From assembly GCA_004552115.1 (NCBI GenBank), contig SFPH01000022.1, positions 1 to 19,590 of the forward strand: a stretch of 19,590 bases of DNA, read 5' to 3'. This document shows positions 5,109-12,769 of this stretch, piece after piece. Both the position numbers and the translations under genes were made by a program. The stretch is from Bacteroidales bacterium. GTDB lineage: Bacteria > Bacteroidota > Bacteroidia > Bacteroidales > UBA932. Under the pieces are notes generated by a model that made no database searches, was not told the DNA's origin, and saw only the letters and a program-made list of their open reading frames with translations. The first letter of the stretch is position 1, and every line of letters starts with the position of its first letter.

Positions 5109-5362
5109 TAGCGCACCTCCTCAGAGTCATCCTCATCCGGATCCTCAGCGGAATACTCTCCGAGCTCTTTATAATAGCTCTTGCTCGATACGCCCAGGAG
5201 CGCCGCCAGGAATACGCCCAGCGCCGCGATCGTCTGACCGATTTCTATGTAATGAGCAAATCCCCAAATATCCCCGAGCGTGAGGATCAGGAACTCAAGC
5301 GCCGGAATGAATACCAGCGCGAACCATTTGAGACGGTCATAAGTTGTATTTGATAATTTCAT
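5108..5362 (-). CDS. Holin (Dp-1-like type)
   Basis: 84 residues. After a short polar start ([13 protein letters not shown]) come two hydrophobic segments, [20 protein letters not shown] and [19 protein letters not shown]. The end is acidic ([14 protein letters not shown]). The 'NTTYDRLKW' start, the Pro in the first membrane helix, and the [10 protein letters not shown] end of the second resemble the pneumophage Dp-1 holin family (PF16938). It would permeabilise the membrane to release the endolysin, whose gene it overlaps. A GGAGG lies 10 bases upstream of the start. Confidence 0.88.
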   Translation of the reverse strand: MKLSNTTYDRLKWFALVFIPALEFLILTLGDIWGFAHYIEIGQTIAALGVFLAALLGVSSKSYYKELGEYSAEDPDEDDSEEVR

Positions 5363-5410
5363 TTTGAAACCTCCTATTTACTGATTTAAAGTCTGCTTTA
5401 ATTAAGTTGA

Positions 5411-7210
5411 TTAATTGCTATTGATGAATTTAGCAATTTTTTCACCCATCAATGCGTAACCATTTGCGTTAGGGTGTGTATCATCTCCCATATATAAATC
5501 TTTGTTGTACTGATTGATATTGCAACTATAATACATATCTTTGTAAGGCACATTAAATTCTTTTGCAGTATCTGTTATTGCTTCACACACCTCATGTAAT
5601 TTTAGTCCACTTGTAGTATTAACATATGTGTCGCTATCTTGACCGCTACCATTCAAGTTAAATCTATAAATCGGAGTGAAAACATAAATATTCAAATGAG
5701 GATATGCGGTTAGTAACGTACTAATGCAGTATCTCATAGCATTTTTTATACCTTCCGCAGATGTGCCGAAATTCCAATCGTTTGTACCAAGTGCTATTGA
5801 AACAAAATCTACATTGTTAAAATCTAACTCCGAAATAGCGTTATATTGAAGTATTGCGGATTGATTCAATCCGTACTGTGTTATGCCCTCTATAATACTG
5901 CTAAAATCTCCGCTTACTACGCAATCGCAAACATTCTTAAAGTCGATACTTCTACCGCTTGCATATGTTGAACCACCCAAGCCGCCGTTGTAAGCTGTGC
6001 AATCTAATATTTCCTTGACAATAGAAGGATAGTCTTGCATAGGTGTTATATTGGACGCAATGTATACATTGTTCCCTTGTGTAATGCTATCACCAAAGAA
6101 TACACCTGTTTTACCGCCTTCAAAAGAAGCTATACTTCTTTGTTCTTTTATTTCAACTTGTGCTTTTAATTGCTCTCCGTTTACATAAATACAATAAGTA
6201 TTCTGTGGAATATCATCGTATTCTTTTCCTTTTAATACTGCACCAACCTTTCCGTCATAAATCTTTATTATGTTGTCATTATCATCGCAACAAATTACTG
6301 GCGGAATAACCTTGGTTTTACATTGTCCAAAGAATCTGTATTTTTTATTTTTATCATAAATGAGTTTTGCGTAATTATATCCGTCCGCTACAGAATCAGA
6401 AATAACTGTAACTTTATGGTTTTCAGAACTATTTAAAATTCTTACGAATTTATTTTCTATATACTGGTATTCTGCTTTTTTCCATTCTGCCCATTGATTT
6501 TGTTTGCTATTTATCAGATATTCAAAATCATTACCATCTAAATCTTTGTTCTGAACGTAATACAATGACGGATAGATTGTTTTTAATTCTTCTTCGATTG
6601 TCATATATATGCCGTTGACCGAAACTTTCACACAATTTGACGGAGTAATAAACCCGTAATCATTTATAACGGTATAGTTCCCACTTGTTTCTTTTGTACC
6701 AATGACATGGTTACTTTCATCAAACATAACAACCAATGGAAATGAAGAATTTACACTCATACCAGTAGCATAATATTTTGTGTTCGGTTGAACATTTGCA
6801 GATAAATACAACGCACGAACATCACTGTATTCATTCCCATTTGTTTGTTGCCATTTATCCTCTACAATGTTTCCAATATAAGCCATATCGTTTGCCTTTT
6901 CTAATTTGTTAACTGTATCACTCTTTAAGTCAGTAAACTGATAACGAATTGCGGCTCCTAAAGAGTGGTATGTCACGCCGTCAGCGCCATAACGTGCGTC
7001 TACAATTTCGGACGTTGACGGAGCCTCTCCACCGGCAACAATGTTGTCGATTCTGCCATTCAGAACGGTATCAAGCTGCGAGACCGCTACATTTGTATCG
7101 GCGAGCAATTCTGCAATTGAAGCCTTGCCTGTGTCTGATCCGTTATCAACAGCGAGATACGCACTCGAGTCGAGATTCCCATTGTAATTGTTTAATTCGT
7201 GAATCTGCAT
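5411..7210 (-). CDS. Tail-associated SGNH/GDSL hydrolase, mosaic
   Basis: 599 residues. The first about 100 carry a phage tail-fibre-type segment with EIVDARYGADGVTYHSLGAA and QFTDLKSD, which I recall as a common N-terminal attachment module in Firmicute phage tail proteins. A middle region (about 110-360) of beta-rich sequence is not recognised. The C-terminal domain (about 365-599) is an SGNH esterase/lipase fold: block I GDSITQG with Ser375, block II around Gly410-Gly412, block III GTND with Asn477, and block V DDTHP with Asp576 and His579. It probably deacetylates or de-esterifies surface glycans during adsorption. Codons 1 to about 90 have the GC of the neighbours, while the rest is strikingly AT-rich, implying a recent domain swap. 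The start follows GGAGGTGCTTAA. Confidence 0.88.
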   Translation of the reverse strand: MQIHELNNYNGNLDSSAYLAVDNGSDTGKASIAELLADTNVAVSQLDTVLNGRIDNIVAGGEAPSTSEIVDARYGADGVTYHSLGAAIRYQFTDLKSDTVNKLEKANDMAYIGNIVEDKWQQTNGNEYSDVRALYLSANVQPNTKYYATGMSVNSSFPLVVMFDESNHVIGTKETSGNYTVINDYGFITPSNCVKVSVNGIYMTIEEELKTIYPSLYYVQNKDLDGNDFEYLINSKQNQWAEWKKAEYQYIENKFVRILNSSENHKVTVISDSVADGYNYAKLIYDKNKKYRFFGQCKTKVIPPVICCDDNDNIIKIYDGKVGAVLKGKEYDDIPQNTYCIYVNGEQLKAQVEIKEQRSIASFEGGKTGVFFGDSITQGNNVYIASNITPMQDYPSIVKEILDCTAYNGGLGGSTYASGRSIDFKNVCDCVVSGDFSSIIEGITQYGLNQSAILQYNAISELDFNNVDFVSIALGTNDWNFGTSAEGIKNAMRYCISTLLTAYPHLNIYVFTPIYRFNLNGSGQDSDTYVNTTSGLKLHEVCEAITDTAKEFNVPYKDMYYSCNINQYNKDLYMGDDTHPNANGYALMGEKIAKFINSN

Positions 7211-7250
7211 TTAAGCACCTCCATCTATAATTGTTCCTGTAACTGTAAGA
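7211..7250 (-). pseudogene. Displaced C-terminal end of the tail hub protein
   Basis: Just after the TGA of the hub gene another frame reads GDLTVTGTIIDGGA and stops at a TAA directly touching the ATG of the SGNH gene. This continues the LTVTG-type repeats at the end of the hub protein (GELTVTG), so an indel at about 7251-7262 seems to have cut off the last dozen residues. It is short, so this is suggestive only. Confidence 0.45.
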
Positions 7251-8075
7251 TCACCGCCGTCCCGTAACTGTCAGCTCTCCGGTCGAAACTCTCGTTCCGG
7301 TTATCTTTGCCGCTGATATATCGCCCGTAACTGTCAGCCATCCGGTCACATTCAAGTTTCCGGATATTGTAAGTCCGGGGAACGTCCATGTATTCGACTC
7401 CATGTCGTAGATTTGAGTCCAGCTGCCGCCGATTCCGTTTCGGCTTATTGCGATCCCGTTCTGATCGATCCGGATCAAGTTGACCGCGTCCGCCTTCCTC
7501 GGCTCGTCCATGATATATATCAGCTGAGGCAATCCGTTCGAGTCAGCCGGCGTTGCCACATAACCTCCGAGATCTCCCTGGAGCAGCTGCGTCGCGAGAT
7601 TGATCTGAGCCGTTACGCCTTCCGTTGTTGCGCTGTTGCTCGTCGTGTCGTTGATCTGCTGCTGTGTCAGCCCTGTCAGCGTCGTCGGCAGCTCGTTCAA
7701 TGTTATCTCGTCATATCTTTCGAGCAGCGTATTATATACCGTCTTAACGACCCGCTCTCTGACGGCGTCGACACCTAACTCCGGGTAATACACTCGGACC
7801 GTATCGAATAGATTGACGCGCTGGAGCGGAGCGTAATCCTTATATTCTTCCGTTTGCCATAACTGAACGAAATTAACCTTGAAGTCCTCCGAAGGGACCC
7901 AAGCCTCAGACGAATCGAGAAGCTGCTGAGCCTTTTGCCTCATAGCGTCGACCGTCGGCATTGTCTCAAAATATTCATTCATTGGAAACGGTATCGCCAC
8001 GACGTAAGCCGTTCCGTCATCATGTGAAATATATCCCTCCGGAAGAGTAACGAGAGCACCGTTCTCTTCATTCAA
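7251..8075 (-). CDS. Tail hub/endopeptidase-like protein, C-terminal part (frame broken)
   Basis: This is the second half of the protein begun at 8695. Its open frame extends upstream to about 8320, reading YEKKVPSIVRTTLGGEEGSL, then DKFAVRLYQNKGRETD, then the first ATG at 8075 (MNEENGALVTLPEGY). It continues with WLNEEN, a helical region (TMPTVDAMRQKAQQLLDSS), and ends in strand-turn repeats (LTISGNLNVTGWLTVTGDI), a collagen-free beta-helix-like tail. Prophage tail endopeptidase proteins (PF06605) link the distal tail ring to the receptor-binding parts. As the sequence stands the ATG at 8075 has no clear ribosome site, so this part is probably not made alone. Confidence 0.7.
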   Translation of the reverse strand: MNEENGALVTLPEGYISHDDGTAYVVAIPFPMNEYFETMPTVDAMRQKAQQLLDSSEAWVPSEDFKVNFVQLWQTEEYKDYAPLQRVNLFDTVRVYYPELGVDAVRERVVKTVYNTLLERYDEITLNELPTTLTGLTQQQINDTTSNSATTEGVTAQINLATQLLQGDLGGYVATPADSNGLPQLIYIMDEPRKADAVNLIRIDQNGIAISRNGIGGSWTQIYDMESNTWTFPGLTISGNLNVTGWLTVTGDISAAKITGTRVSTGELTVTGRR

Positions 8076-8125
8076 CCAATACGGAACAATCGCGTTATAG
8101 CTTTCGCTGTCGTCGATTTTGTGCT

Positions 8126-8695
8126 CTATGTTTGTAAGGTTTTTCCCATAACGAATTTCGATGTCCGTCTCTCGTCCTTTATTCTGATAGAGCCGGACCG
8201 CGAACTTATCAAACTCATAGTCGCCCCGTCCGTAAACATCCAGGAGAGACCCCTCTTCGCCTCCGAGCGTCGTTCTGACAATCGAAGGGACCTTTTTCTC
8301 ATAGTCTCCGGATGTAGTTTTATCTGATCTGTTACGATATTCGCCTGGATCTTCAACATAGCGTCCGCGATTGACGTCGCTTTGAACGGCATAACAACCG
8401 AATTACTGAGTCTGTAACTGATATGATGAGCGTAGAATGTAACGATTCCGTTTATCGGAGCCGATCTCGCATATATGTCGAACGGCTGAGGATCTCCGCT
8501 GTCGTCATGTGCAGCGAATATAATTCTGCGCTCCTGTATTTTGTCATAGAGCGGACCGGTAATCGGATATTCGAATTCACACTCGAATATTCCGTTTCTT
8601 TCCTGTGAGACCTGGCAGCGCGTACAATCTGCCAAAAACCCAAGTCCTCCGGACGTGAACTGTTTCTCTGTTTGTTCGTATAGGATTGGGATCAT
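8126..8695 (-). CDS. Tail hub/endopeptidase-like protein, N-terminal part (frame broken)
   Basis: The start MIPILYEQTEKQFTSGG at 8695 follows GAGGTGG by eight bases; the frame opening at 8707 begins inside that site. Residues include GLGFLADCTRCQVSQERNG and FECEFEYP, the typical opening of prophage tail endopeptidase/Tal proteins. Then come ITGPLYDKIQERRII and FYAHHISYRLSN. Homology-like sequence stops at DQIK (about 8318-8321). After it the frame yields an Arg/Ser-rich tail, while the -1 frame continues a sensible protein. One A missing from the AAAA run explains this. The gene overlaps the distal tail stop. The intact protein would be about 480 residues. Confidence 0.75.
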   Translation of the reverse strand: MIPILYEQTEKQFTSGGLGFLADCTRCQVSQERNGIFECEFEYPITGPLYDKIQERRIIFAAHDDSGDPQPFDIYARSAPINGIVTFYAHHISYRLSNSVVMPFKATSIADAMLKIQANIVTDQIKLHPETMRKRSLRLSERRSEAKRGLSWMFTDGATMSLISSRSGSIRIKDERRTSKFVMGKTLQT

Positions 8696-9519
8696 AAGCG
8701 CCACCACCTCGGAATGATTTCGAGCTGCGTAATCGTCGGGCTCATTCTGACCGGCTGCTCGCCTGGTGGGATCTTCGGCATTACCGAACCGACGAACTCG
8801 ATATATCCAAGCATATTCGTCGGATAAACTGGTCCGTTTATAAACTCGAGACCGATTTCAATCTCCTGAGTTATCTGATCCCCGTTTTCGTCCGTCCACG
8901 GGTAAAGCGTTCCCGCTGGAGTGTACGCCTCCATGATTTCCGAGTCGATTGTTATTGTCCCCGGATTATTCGAAACGACAAATCCTAATTTCCCGTTCTC
9001 ACCGATTGAAACCGTTCCGTTGCCGGTGACCTTAATCAGCGGAGACGATTCGAAGTCCGTCGGATTTGTAATCGTTCCGTTTGCTACGAATAACTTAGGA
9101 TATTCGCCTTCAACGAGAAACCGCTGCGGCTTACAATCGAACTTCATCGTAAAGCCTCCCGCCCTGGTGATATGCTGCGGATCCACTTCGAGACCCTCAC
9201 GGAATACACCGAGGCGGAACTCATCCGGATGATATGTGTCCGTCAGCCTCTTATAATTGCCTCGAGAGGATAGAGCTGAGCGGAAATCTCCGAGCTTTGT
9301 TCTGAATAGCTCCTCGTAACCCGTACCGATAAACGCCGGATATTCGACCGTTATATTTTCGAAAACTCCCTCGTCCATGAAGAGGGATCCGTTTCGCCCT
9401 GGGATCGAGATCATTTCGCCCCGACGGGCTGGAGCGTCGAAAACGCCCTCTCCGGAGATAAATACTCCGAAGTCAGACGAATCGACGCCGTCATATGTTA
9501 GATGATTTAATAACCCCAT
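8692..9519 (-). CDS. Distal tail protein (Dit), siphovirus tail family
   Basis: 275 residues. The N-terminal half has the siphovirus Dit pattern (PF05709): NHLTYDGVDSSDFGVFISG, then RRGEMISIPGRNGSLFMDEG with ENITVEYP, then LGDFRSALSSRG and RLTDTYHPDEFRLG. The RNG...D.G.FEN element is characteristic. The second half (about 135-275) is beta-rich, with FTMKFDCKPQRFLVEGE and SPLIKVTGNGTVSIG, matching the Dit galectin-like domain. It forms the hexameric ring joining tail tube and baseplate. The start overlaps the tape-measure stop by 13 bases, and the stop overlaps the hub gene. Confidence 0.9.
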   Translation of the reverse strand: MGLLNHLTYDGVDSSDFGVFISGEGVFDAPARRGEMISIPGRNGSLFMDEGVFENITVEYPAFIGTGYEELFRTKLGDFRSALSSRGNYKRLTDTYHPDEFRLGVFREGLEVDPQHITRAGGFTMKFDCKPQRFLVEGEYPKLFVANGTITNPTDFESSPLIKVTGNGTVSIGENGKLGFVVSNNPGTITIDSEIMEAYTPAGTLYPWTDENGDQITQEIEIGLEFINGPVYPTNMLGYIEFVGSVMPKIPPGEQPVRMSPTITQLEIIPRWWRL

Positions 9520-10514
9520 GCTTTAACCCTCTGTTTTTCTAATCTGACAAGTCGCTCCTCGACGGCTGCCGCGAGCTGATTTATATCCATACCAGGAGCG
9601 GCGTAAACATTGATCGTCACGCCCTCGCCTCCTCCAGCTGCCGCCCTTGCGATGTTGTCGAGTTTATTCCAAAGCTGATCAAGAGGAACAACCGCCTCCG
9701 GACCTGCTTCACCAATACCGGCGATTGTCGGCTCGTCGAAAATACCTCCGGTTTTGTACCAGCTGACCGAAAGGTGAGGCACACTCGGAGGATTAAGCGA
9801 CAGCTTGCCCGATACGCTAAAATGCGGGAGTTTAATGTGCGGGAGGCTGAAATGTGCTCCGTTGATTATTCCCTTGATCTTATTGATAGCAGCGCGGACC
9901 AAACCGACCGCCGTTTGTATCGGATTCGTGATTGCGTTCTTGATCGCGTTCCACGCAGCCGAAACGGTTCCCTTTAATCTGTTAAACGCTCCGGAGACCG
10001 CTGACTTGATCGCGTTCGCTGCCGTGCTGACCGCCGACTTGATACCGTTCCAAATCGCGATCGCCTGAGCCTTGATCCCGTTGAAGATCGCCGCAACCTG
10101 AGCCTTGAGCGCTTTCCATTGTGCAACGACCAAATTCTTGACCTCTGTCGCCTTCGCTTTGATCGTGTCCCAATTCTTATATAACAGGACGCCGATCGCA
10201 ATCAGGGCAGCTATGACGGCGATAGCGATTCCGACCGGTCCCGCGAGAGCTCCGATTCCGACTCCGAGCATATTCGCAAGGTTCAGAATCGCGCTTATTC
10301 CTGTCGCCAGCTTACCGAGAACAATAAGAACCGGAGCGATTGCCGCAACGACAGCCGCAATTATTCCGATTACAGTAAGCACCTCAGGAGATAGCGTCGT
10401 AAGCCATTGAGCAAGTCGTCCGACCCAATCGACGACCTTTTCGAGCGCCGGAGCAAGATAAGCCGCGAGCTGTGATCCTATAGTCGAGATCGCAACCGAT
10501 CCGATTGCCTTCAT
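9507..10514 (-). CDS. Tape measure protein, C-terminal part (frame broken)
   Basis: 335 residues from the first ATG, although the coding frame is open up to about 10655. The upstream part reads QLNPLIEDQGETYKNLTDTL and then FVDQETLDGANQFNDALDTM. Two long hydrophobic stretches follow (VLTVIGIIAAVVAAIAPVLI and PVGIAIAVIAALIAIGVLLY). Next come Trp/Ala repeats of about 11 residues (WNGIKSAVS..., WNAIKNAIT...) and a C-terminal GGIFDEPTIAGIGEAGPEAV segment typical of tape measures. It is involved in tail length setting and DNA passage. The ATG at 10514 lacks a ribosome site, so it is presumably one gene with the part at 10565-11479. Confidence 0.82.
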   Translation of the reverse strand: MKAIGSVAISTIGSQLAAYLAPALEKVVDWVGRLAQWLTTLSPEVLTVIGIIAAVVAAIAPVLIVLGKLATGISAILNLANMLGVGIGALAGPVGIAIAVIAALIAIGVLLYKNWDTIKAKATEVKNLVVAQWKALKAQVAAIFNGIKAQAIAIWNGIKSAVSTAANAIKSAVSGAFNRLKGTVSAAWNAIKNAITNPIQTAVGLVRAAINKIKGIINGAHFSLPHIKLPHFSVSGKLSLNPPSVPHLSVSWYKTGGIFDEPTIAGIGEAGPEAVVPLDQLWNKLDNIARAAAGGGEGVTINVYAAPGMDINQLAAAVEERLVRLEKQRVKAWGY

Positions 10515-10564
10515 CGTGTCCAGCGCATCATTAAACTGATTCGCTCCGTCGAGTGTCTCCTGAT

Positions 10565-11479
10565 CTACGAAATCGAGGTCGTATTTTGCGAGCGTGTCGG
10601 TGAGGTTCTTGTAGGTCTCGCCCTGGTCCTCAATAAGAGGATTAAGCTGAGCCGCCGACTGAGCTGTTGAGCAATCGCGTCTCTCTCCGTTTCGTTAGTC
10701 ATCTGACCGAGTGCGGTGATTGTGTCTTGCCATACTTCGTCAGAGCTTCGGAGCGATCCGTCCGCATTAGTTATTGAGACGCCCAGCTTATCAAATGCCT
10801 CTGTTTGAGACTTCGACCCGTTCTGAGCCGAATACATACTTTTCTCGAGCTTGACGTGTGATCTCGCAATATCCTCAACCGACACGTCGACGAGATCCGC
10901 AGCGACCGCATATTTCTGTAAATCGGTCGTGTTGATACTGTAGACCTTGCTCAGAGTGTTCAGATCATCGGCAGCCGTTCCGGATTTGTAAGCAATCGCT
11001 CCGAGTGCCGCAACAACCGCAGCCCCGGCAACAGATAAACCTCTCATTTTCTGACCGGCTGATTCTAATTGTGAGCCCCACTCTTTGAACTGTTCCGAAG
11101 CCGCTCTAAGGTTAATGTTTCCAATGCTCTTTAATTCGCTCTCGAACGATTTGAGCTTTGACTCTGTTGCTATGATCTCGCGCTGTACCGCTCGATATGC
11201 TTCGGAGTTTTTATCTACGTTCTGAGCGTCGAGCTGAGCCTGTGTGTTCTTGAGATCCTCAAGATTCTTTTTCGTCTGCTCGATCTTCGCCTTTAGGAGA
11301 TCCTGTTTCTGTCCCCAAAGCGTGACATTTGTAGGATTAAACTTTAGGCTGCTGTTTACTTTTTTAAGCTCCGAGTCTATATCCTTCGTGCTGCTTTTGA
11401 CCTTCCGGAGCGCCTGATCAAGTCTCGTTGTATCTCCGGCGAAAGTGATTGTAATTCCTTTGATGTTGCCTCCCGCCAT
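10565..11479 (-). CDS. Tape measure protein, N-terminal part (frame broken)
   Basis: The start MAGGNIKGITITFAGDTTRL follows GGAGGAATAAATA. A long coiled-coil-like region (about 20-125) is rich in Lys, Leu, Gln and Asn (SSTKDIDSELKKVNSSLKFN). Then come GAAVVAALGAIAYKSG and a tape-measure core with ADDLNTLSKVYSINTTDLQK, DLVDVSVEDIARSHVKLEKS and ITALGQMTNETERDAIAQQL. Related proteins continue with a Phe-Gly-x-Ser segment and LNPLIEDGG. Here that short segment is missing and an Arg/Ser/Thr-rich tail follows to a TAG at 10565, while the -1 frame recovers LNPLIED. A deletion of about 7 bases around 10647-10670, between two GCTCAG repeats, is the likely cause. The full gene would be about 657 codons. 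Confidence 0.85.
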   Translation of the reverse strand: MAGGNIKGITITFAGDTTRLDQALRKVKSSTKDIDSELKKVNSSLKFNPTNVTLWGQKQDLLKAKIEQTKKNLEDLKNTQAQLDAQNVDKNSEAYRAVQREIIATESKLKSFESELKSIGNINLRAASEQFKEWGSQLESAGQKMRGLSVAGAAVVAALGAIAYKSGTAADDLNTLSKVYSINTTDLQKYAVAADLVDVSVEDIARSHVKLEKSMYSAQNGSKSQTEAFDKLGVSITNADGSLRSSDEVWQDTITALGQMTNETERDAIAQQLSRRLSLILLLRTRARPTRTSPTRSQNTTSIS

Positions 11480-11494
11480 TTATTTATTCCTCCA

Positions 11495-12123
11495 TTATCC
11501 GAAGAACGCATTAATCTCGTTCTGAGTCGCCTTCCGACGTTTCCCTCGTTTTTCTTCTTGTTTCGATTGTTTCTCCGCCGCTTTCTGACCGAGCTGCATT
11601 TTTCTAATGTCTGTGATTGTTAATCCTCGTTCGAGTCCGGCGAGGATGATAGTATCGAGGTCGATGTCGGCTGAATTCTCTTTTTCAGATCCTCCAGCCT
11701 CTTCAAGTTTTTTGAGCTGATCACTCCCTTAAATATCAGCTTGATCACCTCAGGAGCGACAATGTCGAGCGGGAAACTGTCGAACTGTGCAACCCACTCG
11801 CGAGGCTCCGGAATATCTTCGTCCGCACACTTCGCGAGCGCCCAAGTGATATTTATAAAGTCCACGAATTCAAATCCTCCGATATGAATCGCCGCATTGA
11901 TCAGCGCGTCGCCGTCTGCCAGCTTTGCAAGATCTGAGACGCTGATCTCGTTCGCTTTGCCTGTCTCCGCTACGAGTCCCGCAAATATGTCGAGAGCTCC
12001 AGCGAGCATCGGCATTAATGCGGGGATTATGTCTCTGCCGAACTGATCTCTATAAGCAATCGCCCAGCTGATGTTATTGTTCAGCTTGACGCTTTTTTTC
12101 CCGATTTTGATAGTTTTCTCCAT
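11495..12123 (-). CDS. Tail assembly chaperone long form (gpG-T type, -1 frameshift product)
   Basis: This is the product predicted if ribosomes slip -1 at 11707-11713. It has 139 residues shared with the short form, then 70 new ones. The added part begins LEEAGGSEKENSADIDLDTI and continues ILAGLERGLTITDIRKMQLG, followed by a Lys/Glu/Gln-rich helix ending NEINAFFG, with TAA at 11497-11495. The ITDIRKMQLG element resembles the C-terminal domains of fused tail chaperones in siphoviruses, which bind the tape measure during tail assembly. The -1 frame is closed upstream by a TAA within TTTAAGGG, so the shift must occur in the window containing A AAA AAC. The tape-measure gene starts 16 bases further on. 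Coordinates ignore the re-read base. Confidence 0.72.
11620..12123 (-). CDS. Tail assembly chaperone, short form
   Basis: 167 residues. I take the ATG at 12123 (MEKTIKIGKKSVKL), seven bases after GGAGG, over a TTG at 12129 that crowds the site. The protein is mostly helical: NNISWAIAYRDQFGRDIIPA, LMPMLAGALDIFAGLVAE, FVDFINITWALAKCADEDIP and VAPEVIKLIFKGVI. Position between tail tube and tape measure, plus the frameshift signal, identify the lambda gpG-like role of guarding the tape measure during tail polymerisation. The last residues (PTSTSILSSSPDSNED) are specific to the non-shifted product. Confidence 0.85.
   Translation of the reverse strand: MEKTIKIGKKSVKLNNNISWAIAYRDQFGRDIIPALMPMLAGALDIFAGLVAETGKANEISVSDLAKLADGDALINAAIHIGGFEFVDFINITWALAKCADEDIPEPREWVAQFDSFPLDIVAPEVIKLIFKGVISSKNLKRLEDLKKRIQPTSTSILSSSPDSNED
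11707..11713 (-). other. Programmed -1 frameshift slippery site A AAA AAC
   Basis: On the minus strand, in the zero frame, the codons are TCA AAA AAC, which gives the canonical heptamer A AAA AAC with phasing X XXY YYZ. After a -1 slip both tRNAs re-pair perfectly except for the last wobble base. The site lies inside the only stretch where both frames are open. No stimulatory pseudoknot was worked out. Confidence 0.75.
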
Positions 12124-12141
12124 GATCAAACCTCCATTATA

Positions 12142-12174
12142 GAAAAATTAGAGGCGACACTCCTGAGCCGCCTC
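12142..12174 (-). terminator. Intrinsic terminator after the tail tube gene
   Basis: Minus-strand GAGGCGGC (12174-12167) pairs with GTCGCCTC (12158-12151), eight pairs with one G-U, around an 8-base loop, followed by TAATTTTTC. It lies 13 bases after the tail tube stop and before the chaperone ribosome site. It probably lowers downstream expression relative to the abundant tube protein rather than ending the operon. Confidence 0.7.
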
Positions 12175-12187
12175 CTGTCCTTTGGCC

Positions 12188-12751
12188 TTATTCCGATCCG
12201 AGAACCGGAGCGGTCGGCGCTGTGAAGAGAGTCGCGTAACCCGCGTCGCTCGGTTTGTAGCTTGCCATTGAAACGCCTGTCGCGTTGTCGCCGGTAACTG
12301 TAACCGCGAGAGTCTCCGTTGCTGGTTCTCTCTCCTCTTCGATTGTTGCGAACTCCCTTGTGATCGCTCCGAGGCTTGCGTTATACATGATAACTCTGCG
12401 AGCCTCAACGTCGCCCTCAACCTGGAACGCGAGATATACGTTCGGCTTTGTGGCGTTCTTTACATTAGCGAGTCCGCCGTCATCGAGCCTTCTATATCCG
12501 AGGAACTGAGTTTTGAACTCGTCGTCGAATTTAGCGACTTCGAGATCTCCCTCAAAGGATCCGCCGGAATAACCCGCCCAATAAACAATATTGTCAGCGT
12601 AGAAATTTGTCAGCTCGCTCTGTTCCTCAGGAGAGAACGAAACGGCTCCCTTCTGATGGTACGGAGTGCCGAGCGTGACGACGCCCTGATTGTCGACCGT
12701 ATAGGTTCCAACGTGCAGCTGACTAATTCCGAATTCTACTTTGTTAGCCAT
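12188..12751 (-). CDS. Major tail (tube) protein, phi13-type
   Basis: 187 residues. The opening MANKVEFGISQLHVGTYTVD, the GAVSFSPEEQSELTNFYADN stretch, and YSGGSFEGDLEVAKFDDEFK are the pattern of the phi13/HK022-like major tail protein family. It continues with ATKPNVYLAFQVEGDVEARR and VIMYNASLGAITREFATIEE. It polymerises around the tape measure to build the tail tube, and is expected to be abundant. The C-terminal about 40 residues (TLAVTVTGDNATGVS...) are a short decoration-like extension. It stands alone between a 19-base upstream gap and a downstream terminator, consistent with individual expression control. Confidence 0.9.
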   Translation of the reverse strand: MANKVEFGISQLHVGTYTVDNQGVVTLGTPYHQKGAVSFSPEEQSELTNFYADNIVYWAGYSGGSFEGDLEVAKFDDEFKTQFLGYRRLDDGGLANVKNATKPNVYLAFQVEGDVEARRVIMYNASLGAITREFATIEEEREPATETLAVTVTGDNATGVSMASYKPSDAGYATLFTAPTAPVLGSE

Positions 12752-12769
12752 TGATTTAACCTCTTTCCT

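Noticed and set aside
5385..5412. TTAAAG/CTTTAA hairpin after the SGNH gene as a terminator
   Set aside because: Only six A/T-rich pairs and no T tract; too weak to call.
7240..7345. GTAACTGT repeats as a CRISPR array
   Set aside because: Copies are short, unevenly spaced and encode the LTVTG protein repeats of the tail hub.
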